From contig NZ_FOKT01000001.1 of assembly GCF_900112305.1 (NCBI RefSeq), forward strand, positions 124,001-188,000: a stretch of DNA of 64,000 bases, in the 5' to 3' direction. A program made the position numbers and the translations under genes. The stretch is from Microbulbifer thermotolerans (GTDB lineage: Bacteria; Pseudomonadota; Gammaproteobacteria; Pseudomonadales; Cellvibrionaceae). Below the pieces are notes generated by a model. It searched no databases. It had not been told where the DNA came from and saw nothing but the letters and a program-made list of their open reading frames with translations. Below, one piece after another: positions 38,260 to 47,574 of the stretch; position 1 is the stretch's first letter, and each line of letters starts with the position of its first letter.

Positions 38260-39929
38260 TCCAGTTGGAAAACTTGCTACAGCAAAACCCGTGGTACAGT
38301 GCGGCCCCTTCCCGCCCGACGCGCCGGCTGGTGTCTGCGACTTTAAAGAAAATTTGCTGTGAAGAGCGGATTCAGGCGTTTGGCCGCCGCTATCCGCATT
38401 TGGGTGGCTTGGATTTTATTCGCCAGGTATTCGCCGACTTCGATTTTCGCTACGACCTCAACCCACTGGAACTGGAGCGGGTGCCCCGCAACGGGCCGCT
38501 GGTGATTGTGTCCAATCACCCGCTGGGCAGTCTCGACGGCCTGGCGCTGATCGATATGGTGGCGCGGGTGCGCAAGGATGTGCGCGCTATCGCCAGCCAA
38601 CTGTTGTGGAATATCGAGCCGCTGCGGCCCTATCTGCTGCCGGTGGATAATTTCAACGGCCGCACCCGTCGGGGGGATGTGGAAGCCATCTACCGCCACC
38701 TGCATAACGGCGGGGTAATCATTGTGTTTCCGTCCGGTGAGGTTTCGCGCCTCACTCCCCAGGGTGTGCGCGATGGTCGCTGGAATCCGGGGTTTGTCCG
38801 CTTCGCGGAAAAGACCGGCGCCCCCATCCTGCCGGTGCAGGTTCGAGGGCGCAATTCCTGGTGGTTCTACGGCCTGTCGATGGTGAACAAGCCGTTGTCG
38901 ACCCTGTGGCTGGTACGGGAAATGTTTAAGCAGTCCAGGCGCAGCATCGATATCCGTATCGGCACGCCAGTGGAGACCGCGCATTTCAGCGAATGGCCCA
39001 TGGCGCCGCGGGCTCAGGCGGCACTGTGGCGCAAGCATGTGTATAAACTGCACAAATCGCCCCGCCCGTTGGGGCCTGAGCCTATCGCCGCCGCCGAGCC
39101 GGTGGAAGAAGTGATGCGGGTGATGGAAAACTGCGACACCTTGGTCGAACAGGGGGCGTTTTCCGTGAAACTCTACCGCCAGCAGGTCGACTGCCCGGTG
39201 ATGCGCGAGTTGTCGCGCATTCGCGAGATCGCCTTCCGCGCTGTGGGGGAGGGCACAGGCCAAAGCCGGGATTGGGATGCCTTTGACGCGCATTACGATC
39301 ACCTGCTGCTCTGGGATGGCGAGCGGCAGCAGATTGCCGGAGCCTATCGCTTGGCGAAGACCGATGATCTGGAACCGGAGCAGATATACAGTTCGACGCT
39401 GTTTAATTACCCGCGGCCGCCGCGGCAGTGCCTGCCGGGCTCTGCGGAACTGGGGCGCAGCTTTCTTCTGCCCGAGTATTGGCGCAGCCGCGGACTTGAC
39501 TTGCTCTGGTGCGGTATCGGCCAGTGGATTGCACGCAATCAGGTGCGTTATCTGTTCGGGCCGGTATCCATGCCCGGCACCTTCTCCGCGCGCGCCAAAT
39601 CGGCCATTGTGCGCTACTTCCTGCACCATTTTGCTACCGACAACCCCTTGGGCGACGCCCGCTTACCTTTCGTGGAAGCGCGCGAGGATCTGCCGGAACT
39701 TTCCGGCGATGCGGGAGCGGACATGGTGCAGCTGAAACAGATTTTGAAGGAAGAGGGCGTTGTGTTGCCGCCTTTGTTCAAGAAGTACACCGCGGTGACC
39801 AGGCCCGGCGGTACCAGCTTTCACGCTTTCAACGTGGACCCGGATTTTTGCGATTCGGTGGACGGGTTGGTGGTTGTCGATCTGGAGCGGGCGGACCCGA
39901 AATTTGCCAAACGCTACCTCGGTGGTTGA
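38256..39929 (+). CDS. Bifunctional lyso-ornithine-lipid acyltransferase-like protein (OlsF-type)
   Basis: 557 residues; the ATG is in the overlapping ATGA. The N-terminal half is a PlsC-type acyltransferase with SNHPLGSLDG (His and Asp five residues apart) and IVFPSGEVSR. The C-terminal half (from about 300) resembles the GNAT-like N-acyltransferase of ornithine-lipid synthesis (OlsB-like), with REIAFRAVGEG, AGAYRLAKTDDL, ELGRSFLLPEYW and a terminal FNVDPDFCDSVDGLVVVDL. OlsF-type enzymes make ornithine or related amino lipids by successive N- and O-acylation. This fits the coupled phosphatase but the amino acid acceptor is not known. Confidence 0.75.
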   Translation: MIQLENLLQQNPWYSAAPSRPTRRLVSATLKKICCEERIQAFGRRYPHLGGLDFIRQVFADFDFRYDLNPLELERVPRNGPLVIVSNHPLGSLDGLALIDMVARVRKDVRAIASQLLWNIEPLRPYLLPVDNFNGRTRRGDVEAIYRHLHNGGVIIVFPSGEVSRLTPQGVRDGRWNPGFVRFAEKTGAPILPVQVRGRNSWWFYGLSMVNKPLSTLWLVREMFKQSRRSIDIRIGTPVETAHFSEWPMAPRAQAALWRKHVYKLHKSPRPLGPEPIAAAEPVEEVMRVMENCDTLVEQGAFSVKLYRQQVDCPVMRELSRIREIAFRAVGEGTGQSRDWDAFDAHYDHLLLWDGERQQIAGAYRLAKTDDLEPEQIYSSTLFNYPRPPRQCLPGSAELGRSFLLPEYWRSRGLDLLWCGIGQWIARNQVRYLFGPVSMPGTFSARAKSAIVRYFLHHFATDNPLGDARLPFVEAREDLPELSGDAGADMVQLKQILKEEGVVLPPLFKKYTAVTRPGGTSFHAFNVDPDFCDSVDGLVVVDLERADPKFAKRYLGG

Positions 39930-39932
39930 CGC

Positions 39933-39953
39933 GGGAGCGGTCGCACCGCTCCC
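39933..39953. terminator. Hairpin between convergent genes
   Basis: GGGAGCGGT and ACCGCTCCC form a perfect 9-bp stem with loop CGC between the acyltransferase and aminotransferase stops. It could act in either direction; there is no T-run. Confidence 0.5.
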
Positions 39954-39971
39954 CGGCATTGAGGGAATTTC

Positions 39972-41246
39972 CTACAGCATTTCCAGCTGTTTGCGTACAC
40001 TCGCCAGCTTCACGCACAACACAAACACCGACATGGCGGTGTCCAGCTCGTCCAGCGGCGGGAAGCTGGGCGCTATGCGGATATTGCGGTCTTCCGGGTC
40101 CACTCCGTAGGGAAAAGTGGCGCCCGCCGGCGTTAGCTTCACGCCCGCTTGTGCGGCCAGTTCTACTACCGCGGCGGCGCATCCGGGGCGGGTGTTGAAG
40201 GAGACAAAATAGCCCCCCAGGGGATTTTCCCACTCACCGAGATCCGAATCTTTGAACGCTTTTTCCAGATGGCTCAGCACGCACTGGAACTTCGGTTTCA
40301 GGATCTGTGCGTGCTTGTGCATATGCTCTTTGAGCAGGGTGAATTCGGCAAAGAAGCGCGCGTGGCGCAGCTGGTTAATCTTGTCTGGACCGATAGTCAT
40401 GGCCTGCATTTGTTTTTTCAAAGAGGCCAGGTTGTCGCTGCTGGCGCTGACAAAGGCGAGGCCGGCACCGGCGTGGGTCACCTTGGAAGTGGAGGCGAAC
40501 TGAATCACCGAATCGGCGGTGTCGTTTTCCACGGTAGCGGTGCGGATATTGGCCAGGTTTACCTGGTTGTCCAGGTCGTGAATCGCGTAGGCGTTGTCCC
40601 AGAATATGCGGAAGCCGGGATTGGCGATGCGGCCCAGTTGTGCCAGCCGCTCCACGGTCTCCGCGCTGTAGGTGACACCGGTGGGATTGGAGAATTTGGG
40701 GACGCACCAGATGCCGATGATGTCCCGGTCTTTTTCGATCAGTGCCTCCACGGCGTCCATATCGGGGCCGCTGTCGGTCATTGGCACGTTCACCATGCCA
40801 ATCCCAAGTTGTTCACAGATGGCGAAGTGGCGGTCGTAGCCCGGTACCGGACAGAGGAATTTGGGCGCTTCCAGCTCCTTCCAGGGTTTGTTGCCGGCAT
40901 AACCGAACAGGTAGCCGGTGAGCACGGCGCAATACATCAGGGTCAGGGAGCTGTTGCCGCCGGCAATCACTTCCTCAACGGGTACCTGCAGGATATCCGC
41001 GCCCAGTTCGCGGGCGCACATCAGCCCCTCGAGGCCGCCGTAGTTGCGGGTATCGGTGCCGTCTGCCGCGCGGTATTCGCCATTTAGAATACCGTCCAGT
41101 CCGTCGGACAGGTGCAGCTGGTCCGCGGAAGGCTTGCCCCGGGTGATGTCGAGGCTCAATTCGTGCTCGCAGATGCGCTGATACTGCGCGTTCAGTTCTT
41201 TTTCCCAGTTTTGCAGCTGTTCGCGCGTGGCGGCGTCGATATCCAC
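39972..41246 (-). CDS. MocR-type aspartate aminotransferase-like enzyme (PLP, fold I)
   Basis: 424 residues. Family motifs: SLDITRGKPSADQL, the phosphate-binding AGGNSSLTLM, WCVPKFSNPTG, and the PLP lysine in FASTSKVTHAGAG. The overall pattern fits the aminotransferase family PF12897 (subgroup 1c aspartate aminotransferases), which transaminate aspartate and related acids. It is monocistronic, with element E3 64 bases upstream. Confidence 0.85.
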   Translation of the reverse strand: MDIDAATREQLQNWEKELNAQYQRICEHELSLDITRGKPSADQLHLSDGLDGILNGEYRAADGTDTRNYGGLEGLMCARELGADILQVPVEEVIAGGNSSLTLMYCAVLTGYLFGYAGNKPWKELEAPKFLCPVPGYDRHFAICEQLGIGMVNVPMTDSGPDMDAVEALIEKDRDIIGIWCVPKFSNPTGVTYSAETVERLAQLGRIANPGFRIFWDNAYAIHDLDNQVNLANIRTATVENDTADSVIQFASTSKVTHAGAGLAFVSASSDNLASLKKQMQAMTIGPDKINQLRHARFFAEFTLLKEHMHKHAQILKPKFQCVLSHLEKAFKDSDLGEWENPLGGYFVSFNTRPGCAAAVVELAAQAGVKLTPAGATFPYGVDPEDRNIRIAPSFPPLDELDTAMSVFVLCVKLASVRKQLEML

Positions 41247-41309
41247 GGGTTGTTCTCCATCTGGTGAGTGAGAGCGGCGAGCTTAGCAGTAAGCGGGCGC
41301 TAATTGCAC

Positions 41310-41529
41310 TAGGGGCACCTCAGATTAATTCACACGAGCGCTGTCATTGGTTTCGGGTCGCTCGGGCAATAGGACGGACATTTCGAAAGCGCACGAGTAC
41401 TTCCCTGTAGCTCCGACGGATACATCCCTGTATCCGACGGTTTCGAAATGTCCGCCCTATCACCTGAGCCTCACATCCGCCCGCGAAGAGCTTCTGCCAC
41501 CAGAAAGTGATTTAATCAGAGGTTCCTTA
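41310..41529 (+). repeat. Element E3: full-length 220-bp nested inverted repeat
   Basis: Same orientation as E2, with TA at both boundaries. The central stretch of about 34 bases (from CGCACGAGTACTTCCCTG through the first hairpin arm) is identical to E2. Long arms pair as in E2 but with substitutions on both sides: GGACGGAC faces GTCCGCCC where E2 has GGATGGCT facing GGCCATCC. Its right end contains the TAA stop of the DUF6279 gene (41527-41529). Confidence 0.8.
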
Positions 41530-42393
41530 GTTTGCGGAGAGTGTGCGGAAGTCTTGTGCGTATTTGCGCAGGGTGCGGATCAGGTGGGCGCGTTGGGCTT
41601 CGGTGGTGCTGGCGAGTATACGCTCGCCCAGCCGGCGGGCTTGGCGCTGGCGTTCTTCCTGTATCCGGCGGTAGTCCTTCGACCAAAGTTGTTCCGGATA
41701 GAGCACCAGATTGCGCAACTGGGCCTGGTAGCCTTCGGGTTTGTTGCGCAGAAGTTCCACAAAGCGCGCCTGCCAGATTTCCCTTTGATGGTTGCGTTCC
41801 AGTGGGTTGTATTCCACTTGTGTGACCCAGGCGGCAATCATTTGTTCCTGTTCAAGGCTCAGGGACCCGAGCCAGCGCTTGCTCTGCTTGCGTATATGCT
41901 TGTTGCGTCGGCGCTGGATTTTATCCGGTGTTTTTTGCCATTTCTCCAAAGATTCTTCGCGCTTTTTTCGCAGCGTTTTTTCCAGAGTGTCTATTTGTGC
42001 CGGAGTCAATGTTTCGGCCAGGGGCAGTAGCAGGTCGCAGAGCTGCGCGCTGGCGGTGTGCAGGAATTTTTGGATCTGTATTTCCGTCGATTCCAAATGT
42101 GGCTTTCGCAGTTGGTTTTTTTCGACCCTCTCGGCGAGCAGCTCGAGATAGTCCGCGTAGCGGGGTAGTTGGGTTTGGCGGTGCCAGGTGTGAAAGCTGT
42201 CGAGTGCGGCGTGCAGCGCGGCTTTCTGCTCGGCGTTAAAGTCGACATAGTCGTCCAGTTGCCAGCGCATCCACAGGTCCAGGTGGTTGTACGCAAATTG
42301 GACGCTGGAGCAGCTGGCGAGAAGCAGCAGTGTGGAAATCAGTGTCGCGAAGTTGCGTGTACGCTTCAGAATTGCTGCAGCCGGGCGCGCCAT
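41527..42393 (-). CDS. DUF6279 family lipoprotein
   Basis: 288 residues with a lipobox (LLLLASC), giving a lipidated Cys near residue 28, then the family signature SVQFAYNHLDLWMRWQLDDYVDFN. The rest is a long, charged helical region rich in Arg, Gln and Glu. Function is unknown; it should be anchored in an outer- or inner-membrane leaflet. The TAA stop codon is the outer TAA of repeat element E3. Confidence 0.85.
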   Translation of the reverse strand: MARPAAAILKRTRNFATLISTLLLLASCSSVQFAYNHLDLWMRWQLDDYVDFNAEQKAALHAALDSFHTWHRQTQLPRYADYLELLAERVEKNQLRKPHLESTEIQIQKFLHTASAQLCDLLLPLAETLTPAQIDTLEKTLRKKREESLEKWQKTPDKIQRRRNKHIRKQSKRWLGSLSLEQEQMIAAWVTQVEYNPLERNHQREIWQARFVELLRNKPEGYQAQLRNLVLYPEQLWSKDYRRIQEERQRQARRLGERILASTTEAQRAHLIRTLRKYAQDFRTLSAN

Positions 42394-42531
42394 CTGTTAT
42401 TCCCTGTAAATATCGGCCCATCGTCTTAAGGGGCCAATCTTCACTATAGATGAATGGGGAGCCCCCCGTTCATTGCGCGACGTTTCCGGCTTGGGCCGTG
42501 GTGCGCGACCGGGTCGCGTTTTGCGCCGATA

Positions 42532-43866
42532 TCAATCGGCCGTTTCCGTGTTTATCCACACCTCGACACGGCTGTTCTTAATCGGCGCCTGTTCCCGGTC
42601 GGCGGTGAGGGGGGCGAAGGCTCCCAGAGCCAGAATTTTTACGCCCTTAAGTTGATGGTCGCGCAACAGTGCCCCTTGGACTTTGAGGGCGCGGAAGCGC
42701 GAAATAATATCGGTGATCTTGTCGTTGGATTTCTGATCCGAAAAGCCCACCAGAGTTAGATCCAGCGCATTACCGTTTTGGTCGATGTACTCCTCCAGCC
42801 GATGCAGATCCACGAGTGCACGGCTGTCCAGGTCGGCGCTGCCATCGGCGAAGCGGAAGGAGATGCTCAGGCGTTCGGCGCGTTCCATCAGCTCCCGGTA
42901 TGCCTGTGGTGCATTGGGATAGGCGGGGATCTTAAGGCGCACCGGTGTCAGGTTGATGTAGCCGGATTCAGCCACCAGCTTCTGCCCCTCCGCGGATTCG
43001 ACAAAGTGCAGAAAATTGTCCACATGGGGCTTGAACTGGCTGGGGTTTTTATAGAGGTAAAGGCGCCGGGTGAGGGGGAAGTCTTCGGTGGCGATAATGC
43101 CGCGGTCTGGCACTGTGGCGGCTAGATCGCCTGCCTTGATGGCCACTTTCTTTACCCCTTCGGCGTCGGCGAAGGGCAGGTAGCCAATGGCGCCAGCTTC
43201 ACGCAGGACAATGCGCTGGGTCTCGGCGTTGCCAGAGACTTCATAAATGCCGGGGGCCGCCGGGCGGCTGTGGCCAAAAATTTCTTCGTCAAAAGTGGCG
43301 CGGGTACCGGACTCGATATCCCGGTGCAGGGGGTGGATCGGAAGGTCGGCACCGCCCAGCTCGGCCCAGTTCTTGATTTTTCCGCTGTAGATCTGCGCCA
43401 CCTGAGCCAGGGTCAATTGGCTGACAGGGTTGCTTGGATGTACGGCGATTGCCAGCGCATCCAGGCCGATTACATGCTCCGCTTCCGCGCCAGCGAGATT
43501 GCCAAAGCGCGAGAGCATACGGATTTCCTGTCGCTTGATTTTGCGGGAGGACATGCCGATATCGGCGGTGTCGCTATTTAGCGCCTTGAAGCCGGTGCTG
43601 GAACCGAGGGCGACGATGGGTATTTCCACTGTGCGACCTTCCATGGTTGCTTTAATCCAGTGTCGCTCGCCGGCACTGCGTTGCTCGATATTGCTGGCAT
43701 TCAGGCTGCGCAGATAGCCTTTGACCAAAAGCGGCGCTAATTCGGCGCCGACAGTATTGGAACCGGTCATACGGAAGAGTGTTTGGGTTTCCGCCCAGGT
43801 GTGTGAGGAAAGCAGTTGACAGTACAAAAGGGCGATCGCCAAAACGCGCGTGGGTAACCCCGCCAT
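42532..43866 (-). CDS. Phosphate-binding PstS-like protein fused to an OmpA domain
   Basis: 444 residues from the ATG at 43866, which has AGAGGA seven bases upstream; the frame runs to 43962. A signal peptide precedes a PstS-type domain (about 30-325): TGSNTVGAELAPLLVKGYL, DIGMSSRKIK, IAVHPSNPVSQLTLAQVAQIYSG and the phosphate-loop-like SGTRATFDE. A C-terminal OmpA-like domain (about 335-444; ISFRFADGSADLD, LVGFSDQ, NSRVEVW) should bind peptidoglycan. So a phosphate-binding-type module would be tethered to the cell wall. No pstCAB genes are adjacent. Confidence 0.85.
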   Translation of the reverse strand: MAGLPTRVLAIALLYCQLLSSHTWAETQTLFRMTGSNTVGAELAPLLVKGYLRSLNASNIEQRSAGERHWIKATMEGRTVEIPIVALGSSTGFKALNSDTADIGMSSRKIKRQEIRMLSRFGNLAGAEAEHVIGLDALAIAVHPSNPVSQLTLAQVAQIYSGKIKNWAELGGADLPIHPLHRDIESGTRATFDEEIFGHSRPAAPGIYEVSGNAETQRIVLREAGAIGYLPFADAEGVKKVAIKAGDLAATVPDRGIIATEDFPLTRRLYLYKNPSQFKPHVDNFLHFVESAEGQKLVAESGYINLTPVRLKIPAYPNAPQAYRELMERAERLSISFRFADGSADLDSRALVDLHRLEEYIDQNGNALDLTLVGFSDQKSNDKITDIISRFRALKVQGALLRDHQLKGVKILALGAFAPLTADREQAPIKNSRVEVWINTETAD

Positions 43867-44380
43867 CAAATTATCCTCTCGTCTGCATTTTGTGAGGGAC
43901 TTTCCGGCACGAATATTGCCGTTATTGTTATCGGGATGCCTGGACTGGCTGGAGCTCGACACAGGCGTAATTGCATGGGCGGTCGGTGCCGCCGGGGTGC
44001 GCTTTATCGCAGAAATGTGTGACGTGATTATTGCAACTGTTCCTGGGTTTATTCACAATTTTTTGTGATCAGGCTCTGAATGCGGCGGGTTTGGGCTAGT
44101 GGCCGCACTCTCTGCGCCACCCCAGTTGCGAGGGGGCGGATTTTGTTTATTTCACCAGGCTGGGCGGCATGCGGCGGTCCGGGCGTCGGTGAAGAGCTTG
44201 TTTCATGCATGGAAGGGAGGCTCAGGTACGCTTGTGCAAATTTTTTTAAAAATGATGTGACAACGCTGTCATAATTTGTGTAATATCGCTCCCGTGATGC
44301 TGGCGTTTGCGTCAGCCTCGGAGGCACTGGGAAGCCCGACAAAGGCACACAACAATACAAAGTCTTAGAGGCCGGTACAG
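43867..44380. other. Intergenic region between the PstS-OmpA gene and the nag operon
   Basis: 514 bases without a supported gene. It contains the nag promoter and operator near 44257-44286 and an A+T-rich tract before it. No confident Pho box was found for the PstS-like gene. Confidence 0.6.
44257..44286 (+). promoter_or_regulatory. nag promoter with NagR/NagQ-like operator
   Basis: GTGACA (44257-44262) and TAATAT (44281-44286) are spaced 18 bases apart and form a sigma-70-like promoter. The palindrome TGACAACGCTGTCA (44258-44271) overlaps the -35 element and resembles the TGACARCGYTGTCA core reported for LacI-type GlcNAc regulators in gammaproteobacteria. Confidence 0.6.
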
Positions 44381-45325
44381 GTGGTTGCTATAAGAGACAG
44401 AGACATTTTTTTTATTGGTATAGATGGCGGTGGCAGCAAGTGTCGGGCCTCTATTGTGGATGCCAATAACCAGGTGCTCGGTACCGGTGTCGCCGGTCCA
44501 GCTAATCCTCTGCACGGATATGCGCAGACGATTGACTCCATAGTGCGCTCGGCCGCCCTGGCGCTGGCGGACGCCGATTTGCCTGCCCAAATGCTGGGGG
44601 AGCTTGTGGCCGGAGCCGGCCTTGCCGGTGTAAATATGCCGCGCCTGTACAGTGAAATGGCCGCCTGGGCCCATCCTTTCTCCAAACTGTACCTCACTAC
44701 CGATCAACACACGGCCTGTCTGGGCGCTCACCGCGGCGGTGACGGTGCGGTGATTATCGTCGGCACAGGCTCATGTGGTTACGTTTGGGCTAACGGTCAG
44801 AGCAAACTGATTGGCGGCCACGGCTTTCCCCATGGCGATAAGGGCAGCGGCGCCTGGATGGGTATGGAGGCGGTGAAATACTTGCTGATGGCTTTGGATG
44901 GTCTCGCCGAGGACTCCAGACTGAAAAATGAACTGTTGCAGATGCTGGGTGCCGAGGACGCCAATGAGGTATTCGAGAAAATTGGCGGCAAGTCATCCAG
45001 CCACTATGCGCGCCTGGCGGTGCCGGTAATCGAGTGTGCCGAGGCCGGCGACCCGGTGGCGGAGGCCATAGTGCGCGATGGCGCCTCTTATATCAGCGAT
45101 CTGGCGGATAAGTTGCTGGAGCTGAAACCGCCCAGATTGTCGATGATCGGTGGTTTGGCGCAGCGCTTGCGCCCCTGGTTGGCTCCGCATGTCGTGGAGC
45201 GCCTGGCCACCCCCCTGGAAGCGCCAGAAATGGGATGTGTTTATTTCGCCCGGCAGTCTCTGGCGAAGGAGGCAGGTGGCGGAGTCGATCACCCCGGAAC
45301 CGATTCAAAGGCTTTTTACAGTTAA
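44381..45325 (+). CDS. nagK: N-acetylglucosamine kinase, BadF/BadG ATPase family
   Basis: 314 residues; the start is a GTG. The ASKHA-type phosphate motif IGIDGGGSKCRASIVD is near the N-terminus, followed by IIVGTGSCGYVW and GDKGSGAWMG. This family phosphorylates GlcNAc or glucosamine at C6. Being first in the operon with nagB, nagA and nagP makes GlcNAc the likely substrate, though glucosamine kinase relatives are similar. Confidence 0.85.
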   Translation: MVAIRDRDIFFIGIDGGGSKCRASIVDANNQVLGTGVAGPANPLHGYAQTIDSIVRSAALALADADLPAQMLGELVAGAGLAGVNMPRLYSEMAAWAHPFSKLYLTTDQHTACLGAHRGGDGAVIIVGTGSCGYVWANGQSKLIGGHGFPHGDKGSGAWMGMEAVKYLLMALDGLAEDSRLKNELLQMLGAEDANEVFEKIGGKSSSHYARLAVPVIECAEAGDPVAEAIVRDGASYISDLADKLLELKPPRLSMIGGLAQRLRPWLAPHVVERLATPLEAPEMGCVYFARQSLAKEAGGGVDHPGTDSKAFYS

Positions 45326-45342
45326 CGGAAGTAGATTTTTTT

Positions 45343-46386
45343 ATGAGCAAAGCTACGCACGCCGAGGCAACACAGGCAGACAGCAGTATGGCTACCACGG
45401 TGATGGAATCCGAGGCCCGCGAGGCGCCTATGCGCGTCGCGGAGCAGTTGCAAAGCAATGCGGCAATCATGGCCCGACTGGGTGAGCGCTTGCGCCGGGA
45501 ACCGCCGCGGTTTGTGATGATCGTCGGGCGCGGCTCGTCCGACCACGCGGGTGTCTTCGCCAAGTATCTGATCGAGATTGAGACGGGCACACCCACTTTT
45601 GCCGCGGCGCCGTCGGTTTCCAGTGTCTACGGTCGCAAGTTGAAACTCGAAGGGGCGCTGGTGCTGGTGATTTCCCAGTCCGGCCGCAGCCCGGACATTC
45701 TCGCCCAGGCGCGGATGGCGAAGGCAGCGGGCGCTTATACCGTTGCGCTGGTCAATGACGAAACAGCGCCGATTAAAGACATCGTTGATCTGACGTTGCC
45801 CTTGAAGGCGGGGCCGGAAAAAGCTGTTGCCGCCACTAAGAGTTATCTGGCAACGCTTGCGGCAGTGCTGCAGCTGGTTGCCTACTGGAGCGAAAACCGC
45901 GAGCTGTTGAATGCGGTCGAGGCGTTGCCCCAGGCGCTCTCAGATGCGGTTGCCTCAGAGACCCAGCTGCGGCCTGAAGACCTGGCCGGAGTGAAGAATC
46001 TGGTGGTGCTCGGCCGCGGTCCTGGCTACGGCATCACCCGGGAGCTGGCGTTGAAATTAAAAGAGGTTTGCAATATTCACGCGGAGTCCTTTTCCAGTGC
46101 GGAATTCCTGCACGGACCGGTGACTCTGGTGGAGCAAGAACTCACGGTGGTCAATGTACCCATTGAGGACGAATCCTTCGAAACACACAGTGCGCAAATC
46201 GCCGATATCGTTCGCCGCGGCGGCACCATGATAAACCTGCACGTGCCCAGCAAAGGGGTGCACCCGCGGGTGGCACCGCTTGCGTTGCTGCAGCGTTTCT
46301 ATATCGATGTCGCCCATGTGGCGGTCAGTCGGGGTATCAATCCGGATGCGCCGGCGGGCCTGAAGAAAGTGACTCAGACTCTGTAA
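45343..46386 (+). CDS. nagB: SIS-domain glucosamine-6-phosphate deaminase (NagB-II type)
   Basis: 347 residues from the ATG at 45343. Two SIS domains are present: VMIVGRGSSDHAGVFAKYL and VISQSGRSPDI in the first, LVVLGRGPGYGITRELALK and the AEFLHGP loop in the second. It resembles the isomerase half of GlmS without the glutaminase half. NagB-II converts glucosamine-6-phosphate to fructose-6-phosphate and ammonia, replacing classical NagB in many marine gammaproteobacteria. It lies between the kinase and deacetylase genes. Confidence 0.9.
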   Translation: MSKATHAEATQADSSMATTVMESEAREAPMRVAEQLQSNAAIMARLGERLRREPPRFVMIVGRGSSDHAGVFAKYLIEIETGTPTFAAAPSVSSVYGRKLKLEGALVLVISQSGRSPDILAQARMAKAAGAYTVALVNDETAPIKDIVDLTLPLKAGPEKAVAATKSYLATLAAVLQLVAYWSENRELLNAVEALPQALSDAVASETQLRPEDLAGVKNLVVLGRGPGYGITRELALKLKEVCNIHAESFSSAEFLHGPVTLVEQELTVVNVPIEDESFETHSAQIADIVRRGGTMINLHVPSKGVHPRVAPLALLQRFYIDVAHVAVSRGINPDAPAGLKKVTQTL

Positions 46387-46404
46387 ATTTGGGAGCCCAC
46401 AGCG

Positions 46405-47535
46405 ATGCGCACTTTGGTAGCGGAGCGGCTATTCGATGGCGAACAGATCCGCAGTGATATTCCAGTGGTTATCGGCGACGACGGCCATATTTGCGCGATA
46501 GGCGGTGCGGTAACCGAGGGTGCTGAACGGCTTTCCGGACTGCTGGCTCCGGGTTTGGTGGATGTACAGGTCAACGGCGGCGGCGGCGCGCTCTTTAACA
46601 ATGACCCCAGTGTCGAGGCGCTGTGGAAAATGAGTCAGGCCCATGCGCGTTTCGGCACCACGGCTTTCCTGCCGACCCTGATCACCGACAAAGTAGAAGT
46701 GATGCAGCGGGCCGCGGATGCGGTCAGCGCCGCGCTGCGCGAAGGGATACCCGGGGTTATTGGCGTGCATTTTGAAGGGCCTCATCTCAGTGTGCCCAAG
46801 AAGGGCACTCACGAGGAGCGCTTTATTCGTCCGCTTAGTGACGCGGAGCTGGCCATTTATGCCCGCGACGATCTCGGTATCAAGGTGGTTACCCTGGCAC
46901 CGGAAAATGTGTCGCAAGAGGATATCCGCAGGCTGGTTGCCCTGGGTGTCAGGGTGTGTCTGGGGCACTCCAATGCCGATGGCGCTACCGCTGCGGCAGC
47001 GCTGCGGGCCGGCGCGACCGGCTTTACCCACCTGTACAACGCAATGTCGCCACTGCAGTCCCGCGAAGCGGGTATGGTGGGCACGGCGCTGATCAGTGAC
47101 GGCGCCTGGTGCGGAATGATTGCCGATGGACACCACTTGTGTGTCGAGGCCATGACTTTGGCATTGAAAGCCAAGCCGCGCGGAAAATTGATGCTGGTGA
47201 CCGATGCCATGTCCCTGGTGGGCAGTGATGAAACCAGCTTTCCTCTGTTTGAGCGAATCGTCACTAAGCGGGGGGACAAGTTGACCTCCACTACCGGCGA
47301 GTTGGCCGGTTCCCACTTGGATATGATCAGCGCCGTGCGCAATATCCGCGATTGGTGTGGTCTTGAGCTTGAAGAAGCTTTGCGTATGGGCAGTCTCTAT
47401 CCGGCACAGTTTTTGGGATCTAGTGCCGGCCGTATCGCGGTGGGCGGGGCTGCCGACCTGATTTTGTTGGATGATAACTTGCGGGTGCAAAAAACCTGGA
47501 TCGGTGGCAGGGAAGTTTTTTCTCAGCTTGCGTAA
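46405..47535 (+). CDS. nagA: N-acetylglucosamine-6-phosphate deacetylase
   Basis: 376 residues of the amidohydrolase superfamily: APGLVDVQVNGGGG, the metal ligand Glu in GVHFEGPHLS, CLGHSNAD, THLYNAMSP and the catalytic Asp in MLVTDAMSLVG. It removes acetate from GlcNAc-6-phosphate. It follows nagB by 18 bases in the operon. Confidence 0.96.
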   Translation: MRTLVAERLFDGEQIRSDIPVVIGDDGHICAIGGAVTEGAERLSGLLAPGLVDVQVNGGGGALFNNDPSVEALWKMSQAHARFGTTAFLPTLITDKVEVMQRAADAVSAALREGIPGVIGVHFEGPHLSVPKKGTHEERFIRPLSDAELAIYARDDLGIKVVTLAPENVSQEDIRRLVALGVRVCLGHSNADGATAAAALRAGATGFTHLYNAMSPLQSREAGMVGTALISDGAWCGMIADGHHLCVEAMTLALKAKPRGKLMLVTDAMSLVGSDETSFPLFERIVTKRGDKLTSTTGELAGSHLDMISAVRNIRDWCGLELEEALRMGSLYPAQFLGSSAGRIAVGGAADLILLDDNLRVQKTWIGGREVFSQLA

Positions 47536-47574
47536 AAACGATAGAACGAATCATAACGATAAAAAGGTGCTCTA

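Noticed and set aside
44258-44280. A Pho box before the PstS-OmpA gene
   Set aside because: CTGTCATA is a good half, but the second half does not match at the required spacing; the palindrome is better explained as a nag operator.
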